Positions 8,149-16,988 of a stretch of 64,000 nt of DNA are shown here, one piece after another. Position numbers and translations under genes: made by a program. Positions within the stretch are counted from its first letter, which is position 1; every line of letters starts with the position of its first letter. The stretch is from Nocardia vulneris (GTDB taxonomy: Bacteria > Actinomycetota > Actinomycetes > Mycobacteriales > Mycobacteriaceae). The stretch covers positions 124,001-188,000 of the forward strand of contig NZ_BDCI01000011.1 in NCBI RefSeq assembly GCF_001613425.1, in the 5' to 3' direction. Below the pieces are notes generated by a model. The model was not told where the DNA came from. It searched no databases and saw only the letters and a list, made by a program, of their open reading frames with translations.

Positions 8149-9396
8149 GTGGGTAGACGTTTCTTCCGGCCGGACGGTGGCCGGAAATTCAGACCGATTC
8201 GCGCGATCCTCGGTGTGCTGACGATCGGTGTGGCCATGGCCGCGACCGGGACGGTCACCGCGAGCGCCCAGCCGATCTGGCCCCTCCCGGACCCCGACCC
8301 GTTCTATGCCGCGCCCGCCGACATCGCGAGCAAGGCCCCCGGCGACGTGCTCGACAGCCGGCCGATGCCGCCGCTGTTCTTCTTCCCCGGCGCCACGGTC
8401 ACGCTGATCAAGTTCCGGTCCACGAACTCGCAGGGCGAGCCGATCGCGGCGACCACGACGGTGCTCACGCCGCTCGGTCACCGCGCCGACGCGCCGCTGC
8501 TCTCGTTCCAGCACATCATCAACGGACTCGGCACCCAGTGCGCGATCTCGCACGGGCTCTACGCCAACGACACCAACTTCATCGTGCCGTTCGCGCCGGT
8601 GCTGAACGTCGCGCTGGCGCGCGGCTGGAGCGTCGCGCTGCCGGACCACCTGGGCCCGAACAGTGCTTACGGCGCAGCGAAATTGGGCGGTCGGATCACC
8701 CTCGACGGGATCCGTGCGGCGCAGCGACTGCCGCAGCTCGGCCTCGGGCGGAGCCCGGCCGCGGTGGCCGGTTACTCGGGTGGCGGTATGGCGACCGCCT
8801 GGGCCGCCGCGCTGGCGCCGACGTATGCGCCGGAACTGAATCTGGTCGGCGCCGCCGAAGGCGGGGTGCCGATGAATCTGACCACCATGGGCTGGGCGAT
8901 CGGGCACAACCAGCATCCGGCGTTCGGGCTCGGCTTCGCCGCCGTGCTCGGCCTGGAGCGGGAGTACCCGGACCGCCTGCCGATCACCAGCGCGCTGAAC
9001 GAGCGCGGGCTCGCCGCGGCGCGGGGCATGGCGAACAGCTGCACCAACGACCTGATCGCGCGCGGGGTCGGGCACAGCTTCGACGACTACGCGAAAGACA
9101 TTGTGCTGGCCCATGATCCGAAGGCGTGGGCGGTGGCGGACGAGAACAGCGTCGAACTCTACGACGGTGTTCCGGACGCGCCGGTCTTCGAATGGCATTC
9201 GCCGCAGGACGGGCTGATCCCGCTGGACGCGATCACCAACACGGTGCACCGGTACTGCCGCGCGGGCGTCAAGGTGCAGGCGGAGCTGTACCCCACACCC
9301 GATCACCTGACGGCCGCCGAACTCGGGTTGCCATCGATGATGAACTGGCTGGACGGGCGCTTCGCCGGCAAGCCCGCGCCGAGCAACTGCGGATAA
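8149..9396 (+). CDS. secreted LIP-family lipase/esterase
   Basis: A 415-residue exported alpha/beta hydrolase of the secretory lipase (LIP, PF03583) type common in Nocardia and Rhodococcus. A basic N-terminus and hydrophobic core end at TASA-QP around residue 40, a signal peptide. The mature enzyme has the nucleophile elbow AGYSGGG (S210), the acid in HSPQDGL (D354) and the base in PTPDHL (H386). It should hydrolyse acylglycerols or other esters outside the cell. The GTG at 8149 is preceded by GTGGAGG at good spacing and gives a normal signal peptide; an ATG at 8101 would add 16 residues. A perfect hairpin lies just downstream. Confidence 0.9.
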   Translation: MGRRFFRPDGGRKFRPIRAILGVLTIGVAMAATGTVTASAQPIWPLPDPDPFYAAPADIASKAPGDVLDSRPMPPLFFFPGATVTLIKFRSTNSQGEPIAATTTVLTPLGHRADAPLLSFQHIINGLGTQCAISHGLYANDTNFIVPFAPVLNVALARGWSVALPDHLGPNSAYGAAKLGGRITLDGIRAAQRLPQLGLGRSPAAVAGYSGGGMATAWAAALAPTYAPELNLVGAAEGGVPMNLTTMGWAIGHNQHPAFGLGFAAVLGLEREYPDRLPITSALNERGLAAARGMANSCTNDLIARGVGHSFDDYAKDIVLAHDPKAWAVADENSVELYDGVPDAPVFEWHSPQDGLIPLDAITNTVHRYCRAGVKVQAELYPTPDHLTAAELGLPSMMNWLDGRFAGKPAPSNCG

Positions 9397-9412
9397 TCGG
9401 ATAGTTCCGGAT

Positions 9413-9443
9413 CGCCCCGCGTGGTAGCCGACCACGCGGGGCG
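9413..9443. terminator. bidirectional hairpin terminator
   Basis: A perfect 13-bp stem (CGCCCCGCGTGGT at 9413-9425 and its complement at 9431-9443) with a 5-base loop. It sits between the convergent lipase and DsbA-family genes, 16 bp after one stop and 13 bp before the other. Confidence 0.85.
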
Positions 9444-9456
9444 AACTGCGTCGCGC

Positions 9457-10170
9457 TCAGTCGCGCGCGGGCACTTCGCAGCCGTCGGGGCCGCAGGCGT
9501 CCGCGCCGCCGATCGTCTGCAGGACCGGTCGGTGCTCGGCCCAGGCCTGCTCGAGTGCCTGGGCGAACACCGCCTCGGGCTGGGCGCCGGAGACGCCGTA
9601 CTTGCGATCGAAGACGAAGAACGGGACACCGGTCGCGCCCAGCTCGGCCGCTTCCTGTTCGTCGGCGCGCACGTCGTCGGCGTAGGCCGTCGGATCCGCG
9701 AGGACCGTGCGCACGGCCGACTCGTCGAGTCCGGCAGCCGCGGCGAGCCGTGCCAGCCGGTCGTGATCGGCGAACAGCGACTGCTCCTCGGCGAAGTTCG
9801 CGCGGTAGAGAGCGTCGAGCAGTTCTTCCTGTCTGCCCTGGGCGAGGGCGAAGTGCAGCAGGCGGTGCATGTCGAACGAGCTGCCGTAGTCGCGGCCCTC
9901 GGTCAGGTACGGCAGACCGAGTTCGGCGGCTTGCGCGCCGATCCCGCGTTCGTTGGCCGCGGCCTGTGCTTCGCTGATCCCGTATTTGCGGGCGATCTTC
10001 GCGATCACCGGCCCGGACTCGTCCGCGGGCAGCGTCGGGTCCAATTCGAACGACCGGTGCACCACCTCGACGTCGGCGCGATGGGCGAACTCGGCCAGCG
10101 CCGCCCCGAACCGCGCCTTGCCCAGGTAGCAGAACGGGCAGTTGATGTCGGTCCAGATCTCGACCCGCAC
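9457..10170 (-). CDS. DsbA-family (FrnE-like) thiol-disulfide oxidoreductase
   Basis: A 237-residue thioredoxin-fold protein of the DsbA/FrnE branch. The active-site CxxC is C11-P-F-C14 within TDINCPFCYLGK, at the end of the first strand, followed by the helical insertion and the cis-Pro region GVPFFVF. There is no signal peptide, so it acts in the cytoplasm, as FrnE-type proteins do. A C-terminal CGPDGC adds a second Cys pair that could serve in electron transfer or metal binding; this is not seen in all relatives. The GTG at 10170 has a GAGG ribosome site and matches the usual family start. The redox partner is unknown. Confidence 0.88.
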   Translation of the reverse strand: MRVEIWTDINCPFCYLGKARFGAALAEFAHRADVEVVHRSFELDPTLPADESGPVIAKIARKYGISEAQAAANERGIGAQAAELGLPYLTEGRDYGSSFDMHRLLHFALAQGRQEELLDALYRANFAEEQSLFADHDRLARLAAAAGLDESAVRTVLADPTAYADDVRADEQEAAELGATGVPFFVFDRKYGVSGAQPEAVFAQALEQAWAEHRPVLQTIGGADACGPDGCEVPARD

Positions 10171-10298
10171 GGGCGTCCTCACTCTCGTCGCAATCCCCTG
10201 AACAGCCAACACGCCGATATTCGGTTCTGTTCCCACAAGCTGCCTGCTCGGCAATCTGCCCAGCAGGGCCGATCGATCTAGAAATGACTGAGACAGAC

Positions 10299-10321
10299 TG
10301 TTACCGTAAACCTGTGTAACA
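10299..10321. promoter_or_regulatory. inverted repeat TGTTAC-N11-GTAACA upstream of the AurF-like gene
   Basis: Perfect 6-bp arms at 10299-10304 and 10316-10321, ending 30 bp before the start codon at 10352. The position suits a repressor operator, for example of the TetR or GntR type, but no regulator gene is adjacent. Confidence 0.45.
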
Positions 10322-10351
10322 TTAACCTCGACCCGATATGAGGTAGACGTC

Positions 10352-11350
10352 ATGGCAACACAGTCGGCAACGGCGCCGTCTCGCACCGCAGCAAAGGGTG
10401 AGTACACGGCGATCCTGACCACCCTGTCCGAAGGCTCGGTCAATCGGCACTTCGATCCGTACACCGAGATCGACTGGGAATCCGCCGAATGGGCGGTGAT
10501 CCCGAACGATCCGCGCTGGATTCTCCCGGCCGCCACCGATCCGCTCGGCGCGCACCCCTGGTACCTCGCATTGCCGGAAAGCCGCAAGATCGAGATCGGG
10601 ATGTGGCGGCAGGCCAATATCGCGAAGGTCGGGCTGCAGTTCGAGGAGCTGCTCATCGGCGGGGTGATGAACTATCTGTTCGCCAAGGTGCCCAACGGCT
10701 CGGCCGAGTTCCGCTATCTCAATCACGAGGTCGCCGAGGAGGTCAACCACACCCTGATGTTCCAGGAGATGGTCAACCGGATCGGCGCGGACGTCCCGGG
10801 CATGGGCTCGATCATGAAGCTGCTCGGCCCGCTGGTGCCGCTGCTCGGCCGCTTCTTCCCGACCACCTTCTTCGTCGCGGTGCTCGCCGGTGAGGAACCG
10901 ATCGACCATGTGCAGAAGCAGGTGCTGCGCGCGGGCGAGGACGTGCACCCGATCATGCGCGACGTGATGCGGATTCACATCGCCGAGGAGGCCCGGCATA
11001 TCGCCTTCGCACACGAATACCTGCGGCACCGGGTCCCGAAGCAGCACCCGGTACAGCGTGCGACCCTGTCGCTGGCCTACCCGATCATCATGTTCATCGC
11101 CTGCGACCTGATCGTGAAGCCGCCGCGATCGCTGTTCCGCGAGTTCGACATCCCGAAGGGCATCCGGCGCGAACTGTTCTGGCGCAGCGCCGAGGCCAGG
11201 GCGCGGCGGCGCGACTTCTTCGGCGAGGCCAGGATGCTGGCCGCCGAGATCGGGCTGATGAACCCGGCGGCCAAGCTGGCCTGGCGGGCGCTGCGGATCG
11301 ACGGCAAAGAGTCGCGCTACCGCGGCGAACCGGTGCGCACGCACTCCTGA
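10352..11350 (+). CDS. AurF-like diiron oxygenase family protein
   Basis: A 332-residue helical protein resembling the p-aminobenzoate N-oxygenase AurF family (PF11583). The carboxylate/His iron-ligand motifs recur in order: FEELLIGG (about residue 95), HEVAEEVNHTLMF (about 130), AGEEPIDH (about 180) and HIAEEARHIAF (about 215). AurF itself oxidises an aromatic amine with a diiron centre; many actinobacterial homologues have unknown substrates and no nearby biosynthetic genes, as here. The ATG at 10352 follows a GAGG ribosome site. A strong hairpin terminator follows, so the gene is monocistronic. An inverted repeat in the promoter suggests single-gene control. Confidence 0.85.
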   Translation: MATQSATAPSRTAAKGEYTAILTTLSEGSVNRHFDPYTEIDWESAEWAVIPNDPRWILPAATDPLGAHPWYLALPESRKIEIGMWRQANIAKVGLQFEELLIGGVMNYLFAKVPNGSAEFRYLNHEVAEEVNHTLMFQEMVNRIGADVPGMGSIMKLLGPLVPLLGRFFPTTFFVAVLAGEEPIDHVQKQVLRAGEDVHPIMRDVMRIHIAEEARHIAFAHEYLRHRVPKQHPVQRATLSLAYPIIMFIACDLIVKPPRSLFREFDIPKGIRRELFWRSAEARARRRDFFGEARMLAAEIGLMNPAAKLAWRALRIDGKESRYRGEPVRTHS

Positions 11351-11358
11351 TCGCGAAC

Positions 11359-11391
11359 GAAGGCCCGGCGGTAGCGCACCGCCGGGCCTTC
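11359..11391 (+). terminator. strong hairpin terminator
   Basis: A perfect 14-bp stem, GAAGGCCCGGCGGT at 11359-11372 and its complement at 11378-11391, with loop AGCGC and a following CGCCGTTTTC. It lies 9 bp after the AurF-like stop. Confidence 0.88.
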
Positions 11392-11570
11392 GCCGTTTTC
11401 CGGGTGAGCCGGACGGGTCGCACGCCCCGGTCCCACCCGGTCGAATTCGGTTCCGATTTCGGTCCGAAATCGGAACCCCGGCGGTATCGTGACTGGATCC
11501 GGCCTGCTCAGCGCGGTGGTTCAGGCTCGGAATCCGTAGTACCGCAAGCACCTTCGGCGAGGAGGTACCG

Positions 11571-11780
11571 ATGCAGAGGCGCATCTCGTGGCAGGTGTTC
11601 CGGCGTCACATCGTCCGGGGGTTGCTCTTGTACGGGGCCTGCGTGGGCGGGTCGGTGCGCTGCTTCATCGAGGCCGAGCGGATCGAAGCGGCCCGCGCTC
11701 AATCGCCGGTCGTCCCCGGCCCGGACGCGTGGGATTGGTCCGTGCCACACCAGTGGTACGACATCGCGCACAAGCGCTGA
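11571..11780 (+). CDS. small hypothetical protein (69 aa)
   Basis: An ATG preceded by a near-perfect AGGAGGT ribosome site opens a 69-residue frame. The protein has a basic N-terminus (MQRRISWQVFRRHIVR), a short hydrophobic stretch GLLLYGACVGGSV that could be one weak membrane segment, and an acidic and Trp-containing C-terminal half. I do not recognise it. It precedes another small frame (11893) and a winged-helix regulator (12128), and could be part of the same transcript. The ribosome site is the main evidence that it is real. Confidence 0.55.
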   Translation: MQRRISWQVFRRHIVRGLLLYGACVGGSVRCFIEAERIEAARAQSPVVPGPDAWDWSVPHQWYDIAHKR

Positions 11781-11892
11781 GCGGATCGTCGGGCCCCGAG
11801 TTCCCGGGGTGTTTCGGCCTGGACCGAAACATGGTGCGTCCCACCCGCTCTCCTTCATAGGCTGCTGAGCAGTGACTATGAGGAGTGCAACG

Positions 11893-12120
11893 ATGATGAA
11901 GGACGTAGCGGCGCCCGCCGGCGGCGAGGTCGCGCTGGTGGTGGCGCGGTGCGCCGACGGGATGGCGACGGAGTGGAAGCGAGGCAGGCGGCGGTGGCAG
12001 ATCATGTGGTCTCGCAGGGGCGAATCGGTGCCGCGGGAAGCGCCGCATCCGGGCAATACCGACGAACTGCTGACGAGCATCGATCCGCTCGTGGCGGTGC
12101 GGTGGCAAGGCTTGCGGTGA
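11893..12120 (+). CDS. small hypothetical protein (75 aa)
   Basis: The frame begins at ATGATG (11893) after AGGAG and gives 75 residues, with a basic middle (WKRGRRRWQIMWSRRGE) and no membrane segment. The stop codon lies 7 bp before the start of the winged-helix regulator, so the two are probably cotranscribed. No family is recognised. It could be a small partner of the regulator; that is only suggested by position. Confidence 0.5.
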   Translation: MMKDVAAPAGGEVALVVARCADGMATEWKRGRRRWQIMWSRRGESVPREAPHPGNTDELLTSIDPLVAVRWQGLR

Positions 12121-12127
12121 GCCGCGC

Positions 12128-13150
12128 ATGAAGCGGATCATCTTCACGCCGGAGGATCTCGTCCGGATCCGGGTCGGGTCGCCGCTGGGCGCCCTGGGCG
12201 AAACCATGCTGGCCACCCGGGCCGTGCAACGCTCGAATGTCACCGTCTACACGGGCTGGCGGCAGCAGGTCGGTGCCGCGATCCCGTCCGACTTCGGCCG
12301 GATCGCCGAGATCTTCCCCGCAGAGGAGAACTTTCTCGACCTGATCACGCCGACCCGGGGCGCGCGGACGATGTCCGGCGGCATCGAAGCGCTGCATCTG
12401 GCCTCGCGGCTGGAGCTGCGCAACGAGGTGGAGACCGTGGTGCGCCGGCGGGCGGAGATCGGCGAAACCCCGCTGCCCTCCTGGACCGCCGAACTCTTCG
12501 ACCGGGACGGCAGCACCAGGCAGAGCGTCGCGAGCGCCGTCGAGGCGTTCCACTCGGTGGCGTTCGCGGGCCGATGGGCACATATCCAGACCTATCTGGA
12601 GGTCGCCGCCGAACGGATGGCCCGCACCATGGCGGCCGAGGGTGTGGAAGGGCTGCTGTCCGGGCTCATGCCGCATGCCCGCTGGCGCGCACCGGTGCTC
12701 GAGGTGCTGCGCGCGAAGGCGTGTCACGACGAGCATCTCGCCGGCCGCGGCCTGCTCATCATTCCGTCCCTGTTCGCCTGGCCCGAACCGATCACCCTGC
12801 ACTCGACCGTCGACGAGACGGCGCCGATGATGCTGATCGTTCCGGTGCTGCGAGACATCGGTGACTTCGCCGCCGCCTGGGGTCCGCGCGGCACCAACGA
12901 AGCGCTCACCGCGTTGCTCGGCCGGACCAGGGCGGCCGCCCTGCAGGTGATCGCGGAAGGCTGCAGCACCACCGAACTCGCCCGCAGCCTTGGGATTTCG
13001 CCCGCCACGGCCAGCGAGCACGCGTCGATTCTGCGCGAAGCCGGACTGGTCGACAGCTGGCGGCACCGCAATGCCATGCGCCACGAGATCACCACGTTGG
13101 GCGTCGCGCTGCTCGAAGGAGATCTCAGCAGTAACGCGCGGATCGCCTAG
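12128..13150 (+). CDS. ArsR-like winged-helix regulator with large N-terminal domain
   Basis: A 340-residue protein. The C-terminal 70 or so residues form an ArsR/MarR-like winged helix (TTELARSLGISPATASEHAS, then LREAGLVDSWRHRNAMRHEI). The first 260 residues are a domain of unknown fold found in many Streptomyces and Nocardia regulators of this layout. No metal-binding Cys cluster typical of true ArsR sensors is visible. The start is ATG at 12128 and the ribosome site is weak, consistent with coupling to the preceding small frame. The EamA exporter gene follows after 70 bp and may be a target. The signal is unknown. Confidence 0.82.
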   Translation: MKRIIFTPEDLVRIRVGSPLGALGETMLATRAVQRSNVTVYTGWRQQVGAAIPSDFGRIAEIFPAEENFLDLITPTRGARTMSGGIEALHLASRLELRNEVETVVRRRAEIGETPLPSWTAELFDRDGSTRQSVASAVEAFHSVAFAGRWAHIQTYLEVAAERMARTMAAEGVEGLLSGLMPHARWRAPVLEVLRAKACHDEHLAGRGLLIIPSLFAWPEPITLHSTVDETAPMMLIVPVLRDIGDFAAAWGPRGTNEALTALLGRTRAAALQVIAEGCSTTELARSLGISPATASEHASILREAGLVDSWRHRNAMRHEITTLGVALLEGDLSSNARIA

Positions 13151-13219
13151 TGCCGCAGGGCGATCGCGCCGTCCGAAATCCGCGTGAGTTCTCCTGCTCC
13201 CTGATCTAGTGTTCGGTAA

Positions 13220-14152
13220 ATGGAGCTAGTCGTTCGATCTGCCGGTCAAAAGGCCGCCGTCGCTGCTGCCGTCACGGTGGTGCTCTGGGCGTCGGCGTTC
13301 GTGTTCATCCGGGCTGCGGGAGCGGATTTCTCGCCCGGGGCCTTGGCCTTCGGACGATTGTCGACGGCGTCCATCGCGCTGGTGCTGATCCTGCTCATCA
13401 AAGGGGAGGGGTGGCCCGCGCGCGGCGCCTGGCCCGGCATCGTGGTCTCCGGGGTGCTGTGGTTCGGCGTCTACATGGTCGCGTTGAACTGGGGCGAACA
13501 ATACGTCGACGCGGGCACCGCCGCGATGGTGATCAACATCGGTCCGGTGCTGATCGCGCTGCTGAGCGGAGTGGTACTGCGCGAAGGGTTTCCGGCGCGC
13601 CTGATGGCCGGTATCGCGGTGTCCTTCACCGGCGCGGTGGTCGTGGGGTTGTCGAATTCGGACGCGGGCAGTTCCGCGGTGCTCGGGGTGGTGCTCTGCC
13701 TGACCGCGGCCGCCGCCTGGGCGATCGCGGTGGTCGCGCAGAAACCCGCGCTCGCGCACGCGTCGGCGTTGCAGGTGACCACCGGCGGTTGCGTCATCGG
13801 CACGATCGCCTGCGCGCCCTTCGCGGGACAGCTGCTCACCGAAGCCGCCGTCGCGCCGCTGTCGTCGACGTTGAGCGTCCTGTACCTGGGCGTGTTCCCC
13901 ACCGCGCTGGCCTTCACCACCTGGGCGTACGCCTTGGCCAGCACCACCGCCGGAAAGATGGGCGTGACCACCTATGTGGTGCCGGCCCTGGTGGTCGTGA
14001 TGGCGTGGCTCGCCCTGGGCGAGGTCCCGGCCCCGCTCGCGATCGTCGGTGGCCTGCTGTGCCTGTCCGGCGTGGCCATCACCCGAGCCCGTGCGGCCAA
14101 GCCGGCGGCACCCGAAGACGTTGCGGTGCAACCGGTGCCGGACCCACGGTAG
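13220..14152 (+). CDS. EamA/DMT-superfamily transporter
   Basis: A 310-residue integral membrane protein with about ten transmembrane helices arranged as two five-helix EamA repeats, each with the usual pattern (for example WASAFVFIRAAGADFSPGAL near residue 25 and the conserved region around LGVFPTALAFTTWAYAL in the second half). DMT proteins of this kind export amino acids or other metabolites; the substrate cannot be deduced. The soluble C-terminal tail is Pro/Ala-rich. It stands 70 bp after the winged-helix regulator, which could control it. The ATG at 13220 is chosen. Confidence 0.9.
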   Translation: MELVVRSAGQKAAVAAAVTVVLWASAFVFIRAAGADFSPGALAFGRLSTASIALVLILLIKGEGWPARGAWPGIVVSGVLWFGVYMVALNWGEQYVDAGTAAMVINIGPVLIALLSGVVLREGFPARLMAGIAVSFTGAVVVGLSNSDAGSSAVLGVVLCLTAAAAWAIAVVAQKPALAHASALQVTTGGCVIGTIACAPFAGQLLTEAAVAPLSSTLSVLYLGVFPTALAFTTWAYALASTTAGKMGVTTYVVPALVVVMAWLALGEVPAPLAIVGGLLCLSGVAITRARAAKPAAPEDVAVQPVPDPR

Positions 14153-14238
14153 ATCGAGCGCTGATCGCGGCAGGCCCGTCACTACGATGGTCGCCGGTAC
14201 GGCCCGTCTGGGCGGGCGCCGGTGAGTCGACGAAAGAG

Positions 14239-14871
14239 ATGACAGTGCCGAGTGATTCGAAGCAGCTCGCCGGTGCGGTGCGGCGGTGGCTGCTCGGCAC
14301 GGTCGCGGCGGCCGCCGTCACTGTGACGGGACTGGTGATCGGTGCGAATCTCCGGTTGTGGCACCTGTCGTCCGGACACCGGTTCGATCCGGCGACGGCG
14401 CCCACCGCGCCGGTGGTGATCGTGCCGGGGGCGAAGGTCGCCCCGGACGGCACGCCCATGCCGTATCTGCGCGGACGGTTGGACGCCGCGATCGAGCTGC
14501 TGCGCGCGGGAAAGGTACGCGAAATCCTGGTCTCCGGCGATGCGGCGGGCACCTCCGGCGACGAAATCGGAGCGATGACAAGATATCTCGCGGCGCGCGG
14601 GGTCGACCCGGCGGTCGTGCGCACGGACGGTCTGGGATTGTCGACCCGCGCCACGGGGGAACGCGCGATGCGGCTGTTCGGCATCGACCGCGCTCTCGTC
14701 GTCACCCAGTACCAGCATGTGCCGCGGGCGGTCGCCCTGTGCCGCGGCGCGGGCATCGACACCGACGGCGTCACCGCCGCATGCGCCTGCCGGCGAATAA
14801 CGAAGGTGCGCAACAACCTCCGCGAATGGGTGGCCGCGCCCAAAGCGGTCGCGGCGCTGCTCGCGCGCTGA
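14239..14871 (+). CDS. DUF218/SanA-like membrane-anchored protein
   Basis: A 210-residue protein with one N-terminal membrane helix (about residues 15-37) and a DUF218 (YdcF/SanA) domain facing outward. Typical features are the early VVIVPGAKV strand, the YLRGRLDAAIELLRAGK helix, LVSGDAAG and later TQYQHVPRA. SanA-like proteins affect envelope permeability in Gram-negative bacteria; in actinobacteria the role is unknown. The ATG at 14239 follows GAAAGAG; a GTG two codons later is an alternative. A hairpin terminator follows. Confidence 0.85.
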   Translation: MTVPSDSKQLAGAVRRWLLGTVAAAAVTVTGLVIGANLRLWHLSSGHRFDPATAPTAPVVIVPGAKVAPDGTPMPYLRGRLDAAIELLRAGKVREILVSGDAAGTSGDEIGAMTRYLAARGVDPAVVRTDGLGLSTRATGERAMRLFGIDRALVVTQYQHVPRAVALCRGAGIDTDGVTAACACRRITKVRNNLREWVAAPKAVAALLAR

Positions 14872-14883
14872 CCCCGGCAAGGA

Positions 14884-14927
14884 CGAAGCCCCTGTACCTC
14901 GGAGCAGGGGGAGATACAGGGGCTTCG
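14884..14927 (+). terminator. hairpin terminator
   Basis: Perfect 13-bp arms (CGAAGCCCCTGTA at 14884-14896 and the complement at 14915-14927) with an 18-base loop region. It follows the DUF218 gene by 12 bp and precedes the convergent lipoprotein gene, so it may serve both. Confidence 0.75.
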
Positions 14928-15023
14928 CCGGGTGGGTCAGTGCGCTGCGAGCCCAGCGGCCGCGCGGGTACTGACGCCCGGTGGAGTCCGGTCAGGGGCA
15001 GTCGGCCGGACTCGTGGCTCGGT

Positions 15024-15743
15024 CTACTTGTCCGGGTCCGGCGGGAACTCGCCCTTGGCCTGGACCGTGGTACCGGTCAAGGTGTAGGTCACGACGTTCG
15101 GGCCGCCGGAGGGGCAGCACAGCGCGTCCTGCGGGGTGACCCAGCGGTACTGCACCGACACGGTGTTCTTGGTCTTGCCGAGCACCGTGGTGTAGCCGTA
15201 GTACTTCGAGGTCGCGGTGCCCAGGTAGGTGCCGTTGGTGAAGAACAGGACGTGATAGCCGGGATGGCTGCCGTTCCAGTCCACCAGCATCCAGGACAGC
15301 ACGCCGGCGCAACCTGCGGAGATCGGATCGTTGCTCGCCTCCCGGATCACCCACGGGTAACCCTCCTTGTTGGGCGCCAAGCGGGCGACCGCGGAGCGGG
15401 CGAGATCGGAGTTCGAGTCGAAGCACAGGCCGTGACCGCTCCCGTTGGGCGGCTGGTCCGCGGCGGGCGGGTCGGCCACGGGCGGCGGGTTGTTCGGGGC
15501 GGGTGGGTTGTTCGGGGCCGGAGCGGGCGCTTCGGTCACCGGACTCGGCTGTGCCTTGGGCGGATCGGCGGGCGGGTCGGCCTCGCCCGGGTTGGGCGCT
15601 TGGGTGGCGGCAGGCGTCGAAGGCACGGCCGAGGGGATCGGCGTCCTGGTGGCCTGCGGTGCCGGGCTCGAGTCGGTACAGCCGGTCGCGCCGAGTACGA
15701 CGCTCGCGGCCAGTGCGGCGAAAGCCCACGATTTGACGTTCAT
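15024..15743 (-). CDS. LppP/LprE-like lipoprotein
   Basis: A 239-residue lipoprotein. The signal peptide ends in the lipobox ATGC with lipidated C22. Residues 25-110 are a long Pro/Ala/Asn spacer, suggesting a stalk across the cell wall. The C-terminal domain (about 110-239) resembles the mycobacterial LppP/LprE family, with four Cys that may pair (GLCFDSN, AGCAGV, and the CC in LCCPSGG). Family function is unknown. The start is ATG at 15743. It is apparently monocistronic and converges on the DUF218 gene across a terminator. Confidence 0.82.
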   Translation of the reverse strand: MNVKSWAFAALAASVVLGATGCTDSSPAPQATRTPIPSAVPSTPAATQAPNPGEADPPADPPKAQPSPVTEAPAPAPNNPPAPNNPPPVADPPAADQPPNGSGHGLCFDSNSDLARSAVARLAPNKEGYPWVIREASNDPISAGCAGVLSWMLVDWNGSHPGYHVLFFTNGTYLGTATSKYYGYTTVLGKTKNTVSVQYRWVTPQDALCCPSGGPNVVTYTLTGTTVQAKGEFPPDPDK

Positions 15744-16055
15744 TGAACCCCCGAAATCGGTTGGTGGATAACGGTGTGCTCCCGCTGCCCCGGTCACGGA
15801 GCAGTGCGCGCGGACCTCCACTCCCGCGCGCTCGGGAGACACCTGGAGATCGGCGGCCTCCCGAATCCTGTTACAAAGTTTCACACATGTGCTCCCACGT
15901 CAAAAATAGTGCCCCCAGCTCTCTGGGCCTGTACCGCGGCAGACCGCAACCAATTGTCGCCGCTGCCGGGTGTCGGGTTGCCCGGGCGCTGTCCCACTGG
16001 GCAAGATGCAGAGCGCCGAGCAGGACCTTTGCGACATGAAGCGAGGGATGAACGC
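15744..16055. other. divergent intergenic region
   Basis: This 312-bp gap separates the divergently transcribed lipoprotein and serine-hydrolase genes and must hold both promoters. I see no gene, no convincing inverted repeat and no clear -35/-10 pair. Confidence 0.5.
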
Positions 16056-16988
16056 GTGCGGTTGGTCAGGAGACGATTTCCCCTAGTGACGTCCGGCGTG
16101 CTGGTCGTCGCCGCGGTGTTCGCCGCGGCCTTGCTCTACGACCCGCCCGAGCCCGCGCAGCAGGCCCCGCTGCGGCCGGATACCGGGACGCCGCTCGGGT
16201 TCGACCCGGCGTTCACCGCGCGGATCGCCCAGGCCGAGGCCTACGTCAAAGAGCGGCCCGGCTTCACCGCCATCGTGGTCCGGGATCGGCGCACCGGCGC
16301 GGTATGGCGCAATGCCGATGCGGGGACGCCGATTTCGGCGTGTTCGACGCCGAAGCTGGCGATGGTGGTCGACCTGCTGCTGCGGGCCGACGCGGGCACG
16401 ATCACGTGGCGCGCCGACGATCGCGACCTGATGCACCGGATGCTGCACAGCAGCGACAACGACGCCGCCACCACGCTGTGGGACCGCTACGGCGGCGAGC
16501 GGGTGTTCGCGCCGCGGTTCCGGTCGTTCGGCATGACGGAGTTCAGCTTCTCGGCGGGCCATCCCGACTCGTGGGGCTGGATGATGGTCACCGCGAACGA
16601 CCTCGAGCGCCTGATCGACTTCGCGCTGACGAAGCTGCCCGCCCGCGACCGCGCCTACCTCGTCCGCGAGATGCGCTCGGTCGACGGCAGCGACTCCGTC
16701 GACACGAACCAGCAGTGGGGCGTGTGGGGTGCGGGCGCGGACGCGCTGCCCGGAAACAAGAACGGCTGGGCCGACGACAACGACGACGGCTCCTGGCTGA
16801 TGAACTCGGTGGGTTTCGCCGGCCCCCGGGAGCAGTTCACGGTGGCGATCATGAACAACACCCAGGTGATCGAGAACGGTTACCAGGTCGGCCGCAAGAC
16901 CGTCACCAGGGTGGGCGAGATCCTGTTCAAGGACTACTTCCCGCCATTGTCCGCGGCGTCCGGCCCGGCCGATGCCTACGGCCGATAG
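16056..16988 (+). CDS. secreted class A beta-lactamase-like serine hydrolase
   Basis: A 310-residue protein with an N-terminal membrane or signal segment (about residues 9-27) and a beta-lactamase/transpeptidase-like fold. The active-site motifs are S97-T-P-K100 (SxxK), S133-D-N135 (SDN) and K235-N-G237, where a true class A enzyme has K-T/S-G. The Asn in the third motif and the short length after it suggest a peptidoglycan-related or other serine hydrolase and not necessarily an antibiotic-degrading enzyme. The GTG at 16056 follows GAGGGA. The last 13 bp overlap the 3' end of the convergent globin gene. Confidence 0.85.
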   Translation: MRLVRRRFPLVTSGVLVVAAVFAAALLYDPPEPAQQAPLRPDTGTPLGFDPAFTARIAQAEAYVKERPGFTAIVVRDRRTGAVWRNADAGTPISACSTPKLAMVVDLLLRADAGTITWRADDRDLMHRMLHSSDNDAATTLWDRYGGERVFAPRFRSFGMTEFSFSAGHPDSWGWMMVTANDLERLIDFALTKLPARDRAYLVREMRSVDGSDSVDTNQQWGVWGAGADALPGNKNGWADDNDDGSWLMNSVGFAGPREQFTVAIMNNTQVIENGYQVGRKTVTRVGEILFKDYFPPLSAASGPADAYGR

